From the NCBI RefSeq assembly GCF_001625215.2, contig NC_030389.2, positions 45,311,454-45,375,453 of the forward strand: a stretch of DNA of 64,000 bases, written 5' to 3'. A model generated the notes under the pieces. That model did not search any database and was not told the DNA's origin. It saw nothing but the letters and a program-made list of their open reading frames with translations. Source of the stretch: Daucus carota subsp. sativus (Eukaryota; Streptophyta; Magnoliopsida; Apiales; Apiaceae). The position numbers and the translations under genes were made by a program. Shown one piece after another: positions 54,832 to 64,000 of this stretch (the first letter of the stretch is position 1; every line of letters begins with the position of its first letter).

Positions 54832-55249
54832 TGCGACATTGTCCTGTTATTGACATCATACACCAAGTAAGTATTTCCTGGGGATAGTGTAGGATGCGGT
54901 CCAGTCTGACATGCGGAGGATGTTTCATGCTATTTGGAGGGTCAATGAGATATAGGAGTTTGCTACTTGGTCATGAACATATGGAGAATAGGCAGCAAGC
55001 GATGACAGTCTAATTTGGGGATGGAAGTATATATGGTGTTGTGATTGAGTTCGTCTTTGCTGAAACAGTTTGCAGGACAACTGCCGCTGATAATGAGTAG
55101 CATGGCAGCATCTGATATGGAGGTCCATGTTGAGAATTCATTTCGAATACATTAAATTATAAAAAAATAATTAAGTACAAAAAATCAAGCTTTTGCCCCT
55201 CATTCAAAAGTTATTCCCTGCATTCCCGTATCTACAAGAAAAGCTCTTA
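54832..55249 (+). repeat. Segmental duplicate, left copy (partner at 60332-60910)
   Basis: From GACATTG..TTATTGACATCATACA through GGATGCGGTCCA, ATAGGCAGCAAGC and ATCCATGTTGAGAAT-like phrases to AAAAGCTCTTAG, this segment matches 60332 onward base for base with scattered differences. Both copies run into SEO exon 1 sequence. Neither has a convincing ORF; a shared frame near AETxxxTxAADxE is broken by stops. Confidence 0.8.
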
Positions 55250-55419
55250 GGATCTTGTTCTCTACGTACGATGACAATGTCACAATGAAACAGATCCTGA
55301 GTACACATTCTCCTGATGATCGCGAATTTCATGTCCAACCTCTTTTTCGTATCATTGAAGATGTCATGCACCGTACCAATGCACCCCTCCTTGGCACTAT
55401 TCTTTCCACCACTCTTCAG
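55250..55419 (+). pseudogene. Orphan SEO exon 1
   Basis: Matches exon 1 of the SEO genes from ILFSTYDDNVTMKQILSTHS to LGTILSTTLQ and ends with an intact CTTCAG|GTAC donor. The first 60 bp of the exon, including the start codon, are replaced by the AAGCTCTTAG upstream block, as if a deletion had fused the two. No exon 2 follows before the next SEO exon 1 at 55880. An in-frame ATG remains at 55285. It is followed by a two-copy 59-bp tandem repeat (about 55423-55513). Confidence 0.85.
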
Positions 55420-55627
55420 GTACTGCCATTCCATTACACTTTCATAAGGAATCCTTCTTGGCTCTTATATGATGTTGAGTGCTGCCATTCCTTTACACTT
55501 TCATTAGGAATCCTCTTGAGAAATCTGCAGAGTTAAAGCTGATTATCTATCAAAGCAAGGGTCCTCAAGCAACTTTATGAACAAAAGATCTAATCTTCAA
55601 GAAAGATGTCCCGAATAAACAGTAATC

Positions 55628-55879
55628 TGAATTTACTTTTGCGGCCTATAGCTATTGCTTTGAATACCATACCAGAACTGAAACCCTGCTTTATATGAAA
55701 AACATGAAAGTTTAAGGTTCATAGCTCTAGTAGGACATGATCTTCAAAGGAAATCATGAAAGCAAGGTATCTGGTTCCATTGGCCTTTAGTCCACATCAC
55801 TGCTCTCATACTTACTATAGATATTTAACAAAATTTGCACACAGAGTGCATAGCAATTCTACGGGCTGGGAGTGACAAG
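55628..55879 (+). promoter_or_regulatory. Upstream region of SEO copy 7
   Basis: Shared block (TTTACTTTTGCGGCCTATAG; TATA-like GCTTTATATGAAAA near 55687), then AAGCAAGGTATCTGGTTCC and TGCATAGCAATT. Very similar to the copy 6 upstream region, including the lost start codon. Confidence 0.5.
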
Positions 55880-58620
55880 ATGCAGCAGGCAAGGGGTGAT
55901 CGGATCTTGTTCTCTATGGCGGATGACAATGTCATGATGGACCGGATCCTCAGTACACATTCTCCTGATGGTCATAAATTTCATGTCCAACCTCTTTTTC
56001 TTATCATTGAGGATGTCATGGACCATGCCAATGCGCTCCTCCCTGGCAGTATTCTTTCCACCACTCTTCAGGTATGGTACTGGTACTGTAATATCGTCAT
56101 ATGTACTACGACTTAATAAAGTTCACTTTTTTCATGTTTTTTTCCATAATTCATCCTCTTTTTTTGTGAGTCCTGCTTTCATTTCAGACTGTGTATAAAT
56201 TTTATTTAAAATGATACACAAAGATATATACCACATTGGTTGATTAATGAATTCACTAAATGTATTCTCATGATATAAATTTATAGGGAACTCAGGCACA
56301 GTTGGATGAGAAAGCTCTTAATAGCAGCTTCTCTGGCATTCTTAAACTTTTAGCCCCCACTATTAAGAAAATTTCCCGTGAGGTAATTTATAACCAGTAT
56401 TCTAAATGCACTATCTTATGATTTTCACAAATTTTAAGATTATCACATTCTTTATAGATTTCCTGCAAAAGTTCTGCAGAAGGGGATGCACAAGCAACAA
56501 CAGTGTCACTCTTTAAAACGCTCTCGAACTATTCATGGGATGTTAAGGTAGTAGTAGCCTTGGCAGCTTTCGCTGTGTTCTATGGTGAATTCTGGTTAGT
56601 AGCACAGCTTTACCCCACCAACCCTCTAGCCAACTCAGTTGCACACCTCAAGCAACTTCCAAATATAATGGAACGGGCCGAATCTTCAAAACCAAAGTTT
56701 GAGTCACTTGGTAAACTGATCAAGGCAGTACTTGTTCTAACGAAGTGCATTGTGAAATTAACGAGCCTCCCTTCTCAGTACATTAGCTCGGACAACCCGG
56801 AAATGGTCACTGCCACTGCTCGTATCCCTATAGCTGTTTACTGGACGATCAGAAGTATTGTGGCTTGTGCATTTATAATTATTACTCTTACAGACACTAG
56901 TAATGAGTATGTCGCAGCTGCTTTTTTTTTTCTTAATTATGACATGTTGCAATTTGATTATACATGTTAATCGATGAAAATTATAATGTTGATGTTATTT
57001 CCTTGACTACTAGGTACATTGCATCAACAACAGAGGCATGGGAATTGTATAGTTTGGCCCGTAAGGTGGATAACATACACACCCACCTTAGCAAACAATT
57101 GTCTCTTTGCCAACAGCAAATTGGTATATTTCTTGTGCATTGTGTTCACAGAAGTAATAAATTGCATTACTTTTACATATTATTTATATATCAATTATCA
57201 GCTCTGAAGAAACACGATGAAGCTTATAGGACATTTGTTCGACTGCTTGAAACACCTCACTTTGACAACACAAAGTTCCTCAAGACTTTGATTTACCCCA
57301 AAGACGACCAGCTCCCACTGTTTGAGGGTCATACCAGGAGAAGGGTTAGCTCTCAACTCTCTTTTATCTGACTTAATTTTTAAATTATCACATGCAACTA
57401 GTCAAGGTTTGAACTTATATGCATGTAAACAGGTTAGCATCGAGACACTGAGAAATAAGCTTGTGCTACTTCTTCTTACAGAGAATGACATGTCCCAAGA
57501 AGAGATTGCGCTTTTTGATAGTATGTATAGAGAAGCAAAGCAAATCCCATTTGGCGTGAGTCATTATGAAGTCGTCTGGCTTCCAATCATGGACAGATCA
57601 GTTCCATGGAATGAAGAAAAGCAAAAATTACTTGAAAACACACAGAACTTAATGCCATGGCTGTTTTTGTATCATCCGTCTATGCTGGATCCTCTTGCCA
57701 TTAAGTACATGAAGGACAACTGGCACTTCACCAAGAAGTCTATCGTAGTGGTGGTGGATCCACAAGGGAAAGTTGTGAACCTTAACGCCCTCCATATGAT
57801 GTGGATTTGGGGTAACTTCGCTTACCCTTTCACGAGCCTAAGAGAAGAGCGACTATGGGAAGAAGAATCATGGAGAATTGATCTACTGGTGGATTCCATT
57901 GAACCCATGATCTTTCAATGGGTAAGACAACTATGCATCATTGTTGTATATAATCTTACAAAATGAACTTGAAACTGACCAAACTTTCTTGTGTAGATTA
58001 GTGAAAGAAAGTACATTTGCTTGTACGGTGGTGATGATATTGATTGGATCCGCAGGTTCACTGCCACAGCGCAAGCAGTAGCGCGTGCTGCCAATATCCA
58101 TCTAGAGATGTTATACGTAGGCAAAAGCAACCCGACTGGAAAAATTCGAAAAATCAATAACATCATTGATGCTGAAAATCTTAGTCTTGTGTTGCCAGAC
58201 CTGGACTTAATCTGGTACTTTTGGAGTAGGATAGAGAGCATGTGGCACTCCAAAGTGCAACATGGCAAATCTGTTGAAAATGATGAGATAATGAAAGAAA
58301 TCATGATGTTGCTATACTTCGACGGTTGTGATCAAGGATGGGCAGTGATTTTTTGGGGTGAGAAAGATATGGCTAAAGCTAAAGGTGAAATGTTTTTGGA
58401 GAGTTTGTCTGAGTTTGATAAATGGAAGCATGACAGTGAAGAGAAAGGATTTTTGCCCGCGCTGAATGACTATTTTAAAAAGCTTTATACCCCGCATCAT
58501 TGTCATCGTTTTACATTTCCGGGATCAACAGGCAGTGTTGAGGATAAGATGGTTTGTGCAGAATGTGGCCGTCCTATGGAGAAGTCCACCATGTACACTT
58601 GCTGCACCAACAAATATTAA
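55880..58620 (+). CDS. SEO: Sieve element occlusion protein (copy 7, full length, altered 5' end)
   Basis: Exons 55880-56071, 56287-56382, 56458-56906, 57014-57123, 57202-57344, 57433-57921 and 57997-58620, 2103 nt, 700 aa. As in copy 6 the ancestral ATG is absent, and the first in-frame ATG is the internal MQQARGD; here the frame upstream stays open to 55835 but has no ATG. Landmarks are intact: AVYWTIRSIVACAF, HFTKKSIVVVVDPQGKVV, RKYICLYGGDDIDWIRRF and CAECGRPMEKSTMYTCC. The end reads TNKY rather than TD because the usual stop is lost. Intron 4 (78 nt) is open and in frame. Closest relative in the window is copy 6 (both have KLTSLPSQYISSD). Confidence 0.9.
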
Positions 58621-58934
58621 ATAAGCAAGTTACTGTTGCCGGCCAACATCAAATTTTAATTAATTATTTGTTTGAATAATTTTATTGTTAATGCGTGACT
58701 TTAAGCGGTTTCCCTAAAATGTACACAAACAGGCTCCTGTATGATGTTGAGTGCTGCCAGAATGAATTCTATAATTTCCTGTTTGTAGAGTGTTCCATTT
58801 TCGCTTAACTTTTAGTGTGTTCTTGAATTTTCCGCTTGTACTGCTGCTATTTTTCTGATATATAGAACAACTAAGGTTGTCTACACCATACTGTTGTTAT
58901 CAGAAATTATATGATGTTTATGTTTATGTGCACG

Positions 58935-59150
58935 CAGTGCTGTTTGCATCTGGACCAGCTGGGGGATGGGAAGGGGTGGCAAAAAAGTGTTCCCAGAAAG
59001 TAGATGGGATTTATATGAGACCATGCAGGGCGTGTTCACCGGAGACTATGGCTCACAGCTAGATCATGGGGTGGGGGTCATCCTACGCTATGGAACAGCA
59101 GCTGATGGAACTAAATATTGGACCTGAATGGGAAGAACAAGGTTAAATCA
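58935..59150 (+). pseudogene. Cysteine protease fragment
   Basis: The frame around 59025-59128 reads [20 protein letters not shown] then [12 protein letters not shown], matching the catalytic His region of papain-type proteases. It is followed by a stop. No other domain of the enzyme is present. Related to the fragments at 54560 and 60225. Confidence 0.78.
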
Positions 59151-59180
59151 TATTGCTGGGTGACGTCGATGCAGAAGACA

Positions 59181-59318
59181 GGTTTGTCCTTTAGCCAAAC
59201 CTTCCTACCTTGTCAAACTAACTTCCTATAGGCCCTTAATGTCCCTTCAGGTTTGTACTTTAGCCAAACCTTCCTACCCTGTCAAACTAACTTCCTATAG
59301 GCCCTTAATGTCCCTTCC
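59181..59318. repeat. 69-bp tandem duplication
   Basis: Two adjacent copies (59181-59249 and 59250-59318) beginning GGTTTGT and ending ATGTCCCTTC, differing at only a few positions. The near identity points to a recent event. Confidence 0.95.
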
Positions 59319-59993
59319 AAGGATGAGATCTAAAACACCATCAGCAGGACAAAAAAAAAATGATACCCTTCAAGATCCCAAGATTTAGAAGGAAAAAACT
59401 TATGAAATTCTGGGATTTTGTGATCAGTGGTGCACCTAGGATCTTAACAGACTCATGGTTAAAATGGATAACTATCAATTCAATCTTTACAGATAATCTA
59501 ACATGAAACATGTAAATAGTAGACAATTACAAACAAAAGAAAAACCTGAAAAACAGCTCCATAAATTCCCAACTATAGCAAAACAAATAAATATTTAAAA
59601 CTAATGGTGTACAAAAGAAACAATATTGTAGGCGAATAATTTTTACAATACTCTTATTCAGCAGTGTGATTAAACAGTACATTTGAACTAATATCATAAA
59701 CTTAAAAATATGAATATTTTACAAATTTCATAAAAAATTATTAAATATTTTTAGATTATTATTAAAATCTGAACTCATATAATCAGAATCAAAATAATAT
59801 CATAAACTTTCGAGATATCTGATTAATATTTTAAACTATGTTCATACATTTTTTAAATTATATTTTAAAACATACATCTTTAAATTTTATTTTTAACTTG
59901 TAATTCTAAAACAAAAATAGATTGTGGCTAATAATAGCATCTTCTAAAAATAAAATAGATTATTTTCAACAATCACAAGGATCTTCCAAAATA

Positions 59994-60047
59994 CCGTAGG
60001 ATCACTTAATATTTTAAATACCGTAGGATCACTTAATATTTTAAACC
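59994..60047. repeat. 27-bp tandem duplication
   Basis: CCGTAGGATCACTTAATATT plus TTAAATA occurs twice in a row with a 27-bp period, essentially identical. Confidence 0.93.
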
Positions 60048-60204
60048 ACAAGCATTACAAGTTAAGAGATTCAAACAGACAGTAGTTAGTATTACTTAAT
60101 AAAAGTCAATACTTCAGTTCAGATTCTCAATTCTTAAACACAAGGTACTGGATATTCAACCAAGCAGATAGCAGCGAACAGCCAATTAGCCATTATACAT
60201 CCCC

Positions 60205-60330
60205 CAGCTGGTCCAGAAAGTAGATAGGATTTATACGAGAATGCCTGGAGACTATGGCTCAGAGCTAGATCATGGGGTGGGGTTATCCTACACTATGGAA
60301 TCAGCAGTTGATGGAACTAAATATTGGACT
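60205..60330 (+). pseudogene. Cysteine protease fragment
   Basis: Encodes pieces like GDYGSELDHGVG and VDGTKYWT in shifted frames, the same catalytic-His segment as at 58935-59150. It directly precedes the right copy of the segmental duplicate, just as the protease pseudogene at 53748-54640 precedes the left copy. Confidence 0.75.
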
Positions 60331-60331
60331 T

Positions 60332-60910
60332 GTGACATACTCCGGTTATTGACTTCATACATCAAGTAAGTACTTCCAGGAAATAGTGTAGGATGCGGTC
60401 CAAAACTGACATGCAGAGGCTGTTGCACGCTGTTTTGGAGGATCAATGGGATAGAGGAGTTTCCTACCTGGTCATGCACATACAGAGAATAGGCAGCAAG
60501 CAACGACTGTCTAATCTGGGGATGCAATTATATCTGGTGTTGTCATTGACTTTGCTGAAACAATTTACGGGACCAGTGCTGCTGATACTGAGTAGCATGG
60601 TGGCATCTGTTCTGATTCGGATGTGTAGAATGTAGTAGAGATCCATGTTGAGAATCCAATTTATTAGTAGCCTGCTCAGAGTAAAAAAATGAGTTTATCA
60701 TTTCAGACACAGTAAATCAAAAAAAAAAAAAAAGGGTACAAAAAATGAACCTTTTGTTCCTCATTTGAAGTTATTCCCTACAGGCATCTACATAAAAAGC
60801 TCTTAGAGATTCTCCTGCATTCAAAGCAAGGTACCTGGTTCCCTTGGACACAAAGTGCATACTTAATGAACACAATTTGCAAAATAAGTAGCATGGTGTG
60901 GTTTGCTTTG
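60332..60910 (+). repeat. Segmental duplicate, right copy (partner at 54832-55249)
   Basis: Matches the left copy through GGATGCGGTCCA, ATAGGCAGCAAGC and TCCATGTTGAGAAT, then a poly-A run of 15 bases (60720-60734) and the AAAAGCTCTTAGAG upstream block. Unlike the left copy it keeps the AAGCAAGGTACCTGGTTCC part and the start codon of the following SEO copy. Confidence 0.8.
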
Positions 60911-62207
60911 ATGGAAGCAATTGTAGCGGCTTGGAGTGCTAGGATGCAGCAGGCACGGGATGACAATGTCATGATGAACCTTATCCTGAGTACACATTCT
61001 CCTGTTGATCGTGAATATCATGTCCAACCTCTCTTTCTTATCATTGAAGATGTCATGCACCGTGCCAAGGCACCCCTCCTTGGCACTATACTTTCCACCA
61101 CTCTTCAGATACAGTGTAATATTTTAATACTTAGAAAATTGTATTTTCATGTATAAGACACAAGTCTGCAACTCAATCAGTAAGATATGTGTTCGTGAAT
61201 TCCAATGTTTGCTGAGTGCACCTTTTGCGTGTTCTTTCCCATATCTTAAGTCATCTGTCTTTGTGAGTCCAAGTTTAATTTCAAATGGTGTGTAATTTTT
61301 TTTCAGACTATACACATAGATATATATCACAATGGTAGATTTATAAACTGACTGAATTTATTCTCACGATTTAATTTTTTAGGCAACTCAGGCACATTTG
61401 GACGAGAAAGCTCTGCACACGTGCTTCTCTGACATTCTTAAACTTTTAGCAAACACTATTAAGAAGATTTCCAGTGAGGTAATATATAACCATTATTCTA
61501 AATAATGTTTTATTTTATGAATTGTACATATTTTAAGATTGTTATATGCTATATAGATAACCTGCAGATGTTCTGGGGGAGGGGATGCACATGTAACAAC
61601 AATGTCACTCTTGAACACGCTCTCAGTCTATCCTTGGGAAGTTAAGGTAGTGGTAGCCTTGGCCGCTTCCATTATGATCCATGAAGAACTTTGCCTGGGA
61701 AAGCTTGACGACGTAAAGCCTCTAGCCAAATCAGTAGCACACCTCAAGCATCTTCTAAATATAATGGAACAGGCTGAATCTTGGAAACCAAAGTTTGAGT
61801 CACTTGGTAACCTGATCAAGGCAGTGCATGATCTAACAAAGTGCATTGTGGATTTTAAGAGCCTCCCATCTCAATACATTAACCCGGACACCCCAGAGAT
61901 GGTCAGTGCCAGTGCTCATATCCCAATAGCCGTGTACTGGACCATCAGAAGCATTGTAGCTTGTGCATCTGTGGTTCTTAATCTTAGTGGCAGTAGTCAT
62001 GAGTATGTCTTTTGTGTTTTTTTTTATTATATATGTTGCAATTTGCTCATGCATGTTAAATCGGTCAAAATTATAATGTGGATGCTGTTTGATTGATTAG
62101 GTACATGGCCTCGACAACAGAGGTCTGGGACTCTAGTTTGGCTCATACGATCAATTTCATACACGGACACCTTAAGGCACAATTGTCTCTTTGCCATCAG
62201 CACATTG
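60911..62207 (+). pseudogene. SEO copy 8, exons 1-4 only, broken
   Basis: Exon 1 (60911-61108) has a 27-nt in-frame deletion (GDRILFSMS missing), and its donor reads CAG|AT instead of CAG|GT. Exon 2 is 61383-61478. Exon 3 (61558-62002) lacks one base near its start (GATACCTGC where others have GATAACCTGC), which shifts the frame to a TAA within about 13 codons. Exon 4 is 62101-62207. Exons 5-7 are absent, and the 3' flank matches that of copy 4. Sequence features such as IVDFKSLPSQ and GSSHEY group it with copies 3 and 4. Not expected to give a full N-domain protein. Confidence 0.88.
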
Positions 62208-62626
62208 GTATATTTCTTATGCATTTTATCTTTCTCTTCTTTCATTTTGTTTGCTAATTTGTATATTTTATCATGAGATATAATTTATACTGTGGAAATG
62301 CTTTTCAAATATTAAAATTACTTTACAGAAAAGGACGCCATTCACTCAAATTTACTGAAACTTCAAATGATTATAAGGAATTGAAAATTTTATATGAATT
62401 CATCAACTCAAAGTAACTGAAATCACAGATAGTTGAGCATAAACGTATTCGGCCACCAAGTATTTAAGGTTTTTAACTTGAAATTACTAACTAATCAGCT
62501 GCACGTGTCACTTCCTCCAAAGTTAACTTTACTGTACACAAAGTGCATAAAGTTGAACACATTTTAGTCCAAAATAAATGTCGCTGTGTGTTTTGCTTTA
62601 AATACAAATTTAGTAATTGGCTTTTA
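62208..62626. other. Spacer between SEO copies 8 and 9
   Basis: The first 150 bp match the 3' flank of copy 4 (GCTAATxTGTA, GAGATATAATT, CTTTACAGAAAA). The last 100 bp (TGTACACAAAGTGCATAAAG, TAGTAATTGGCTTT) match the leader of copy 5. Thus it retains the duplicated spacer of the array. Confidence 0.65.
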
Positions 62627-64000
62627 ATGGCAGCAATTTTACTGACTGGGAGTGCTAGGATGCAGCAGGCAAGGGGTGATCGGATCTTGTTCTCTATGTC
62701 AGATGACAATGTCATGATGGACCAGATCCTGAGTACACATTCTCCTGATGGTCGCAAATTTCATGTCCAGCCTCTTTTTCTTATCATCGAAGATGCCATG
62801 CACCGTGTCAATGCACCCCTCCTTGGCACTTTTTTTCCTACCGCCCTTCAGGTATTCGTAATATGTACTTAGACTCTATTAAGTGCACAATTTGCGTGTT
62901 CTTTCCAATATCTTATGTCATCAGTCTTTATGAGTCCAAGTTTAATTTCAGAGGGTATGTAAAAAAATTTCAGACTAAACATATATAAACACCACATTGG
63001 TTGATTAATAATTTGACTAAATTTATTTTTCACAATGAAATTTTCCAGGGAACTAAGGCAGAGTTGGATGAGAAATTTCTCCACAGCAGGTTTCCTGACA
63101 TTCATAAACTTTTAGCCCCCACTATTAAGAAGATTATGTGTGAGGTAATCTATAACCAGTATTCTAAATATAGTTTTATTTTATGATTTTTACAAATTTT
63201 AAAGTTATTATATGCTTTATAGATAACCTGCAAATGTTCTGGAGGAGGAGATGCGCAGGCAACAACAACAGTGTCACTCTTCAAAACACTCTCAATCTAT
63301 CCATGGGATGTTAAGGTAGTGGTAGCCTTGGCAGCATTTGTTATGATCCATGACGAGTTTTGCCTAGTGTCACAGCTTTGCCACACCAACCCTCTAGCCA
63401 AATCAGTTTCGCACCTCAAGCAACTTCCAGATATAATGGAACCAGCCGAATCTTTGATACCAAAGTTTGAGTCACTTGATAAACTGATCAAGGCAGTGCT
63501 TGATCTAACAAAGTGCATTGTGGAGTTTAAGAGCCTTACTGCTCAGTACATTAGCCTGGACACTCCGGAGATAGTCACTGCAACTGCACATATCCCTATA
63601 GCTGTTTACTGGACCATCAGAAGCATTGTGGCTTGTGCATTTATAGTTATCAACCTTATTGGCATTAGTCACGAGTATGTCTTTTGCTGCTTCTTTTATT
63701 TGCTATGATATGTGGCGATTTGCTCATACATTTTAATTGATCAAAATTATAATGATGTTGTTTGATTGATTAGGTTCCTTGCCTTGACAACAGAGGCATG
63801 GGAATTGTATAGTTTGGCCCATAAGGTCAAAAACATGCACGCCCACCTTAACAAACAATTGTCTATTTGCCATCAGCACATTGGTATATTACTTGTGCAT
63901 TTGTGTTCAAAGAAATGATTGTTTGCATCATTTTTACATATGTAACTCCATAATATTTATTTATCAATTATCAGCTAGGAAGAAACACGATGAAGCTTAT
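62627..64000 (+). CDS. SEO: Sieve element occlusion protein (copy 9, 5' part)
   Basis: Exons 62627-62851, 63049-63144, 63223-63674, 63774-63883 and the start of exon 5 from 63975; the window ends inside it after ARKKHDEAY, so 303 codons are visible and all are open. The ATG is in the usual MAAI context. Exon 3 has three extra bases (one extra Thr in ATTTVSLF). The presence of an exon 5 acceptor in the normal place shows this copy is not of the N-only type. It groups with copy 5 (MIHDEFCLVSQLCHTNPLAK). Confidence 0.92.

Larger units (their letters stand above)
58621..60910. other. Intergenic with repeats and protease scraps
   Basis: Holds the copy 7 3' UTR, two cysteine protease fragments, two short tandem duplications and the right copy of the segmental duplicate (separate entries). 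The 59340-60180 stretch is otherwise very AT-rich, and no gene is seen in it. Confidence 0.55.

Overview
The window is nuclear DNA of a flowering plant. Genes have many short AT-rich introns with GT-AG borders, intergenic DNA is AT-rich, and the families present are plant ones: S-domain receptor kinases, a P-class PPR protein, an NDR1/HIN1-like protein, an RGLG ubiquitin ligase and sieve-element-occlusion (SEO) proteins. The small DNA transposons (hAT, PIF/Harbinger, Mutator-like, Stowaway) are also typical of plants. A eudicot is likely; I cannot name the species.

Positions 1-5.3 kb hold the 3' part of a PP2C phosphatase gene (+), a tRNA-Arg(ACG) gene, and a complete GDSL esterase/lipase gene (-). 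Positions 5.3-15.4 kb hold two tandem S-domain receptor kinase genes (+). The first is intact (826 aa). The second keeps its ectodomain but has lost the kinase glycine loop and has a stop in the activation segment. A third kinase scrap and two non-autonomous DNA transposons lie between them. Positions 15.4-31.1 kb hold a PPR gene (+), an NDR1/HIN1-like gene (+), a five-exon coiled-coil gene (-, 685 aa) and a complete eleven-exon RGLG RING/copine E3 ligase gene (+, 453 aa).

From 32 kb to the window end there is a head-to-tail array of nine SEO copies plus an orphan exon, all on the + strand. Copy 1 is a divergent SEO-C-type gene of 629 aa. Copies 2, 5, 6 and 7 are full seven-exon genes of about 700 aa ending in a four-cysteine motif. 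Copies 3, 4 and 8 have only exons 1-4 (the N-terminal domain) and share one 3' tail, so they descend from one truncation event. Copy 9 runs off the window. Each N-only copy, and the orphan exon 1, sits directly upstream of another copy in the same orientation with phase-compatible splice sites. Most copies share upstream sequence blocks that look like a common promoter. Fragments of a papain-type cysteine protease gene were duplicated along with the array.

SEO proteins form the P-protein filaments of phloem sieve elements and help plug wounded sieve tubes. The array is the most interesting part of the window. The exon 1-4 units may be simple tandem-duplication debris, short N-domain proteins, or alternative 5' modules for the C-terminal exons downstream. 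Long transcript reads would decide. Exon borders were placed by eye from splice signals, reading frame and comparison among copies; all complete models sum to whole codons.
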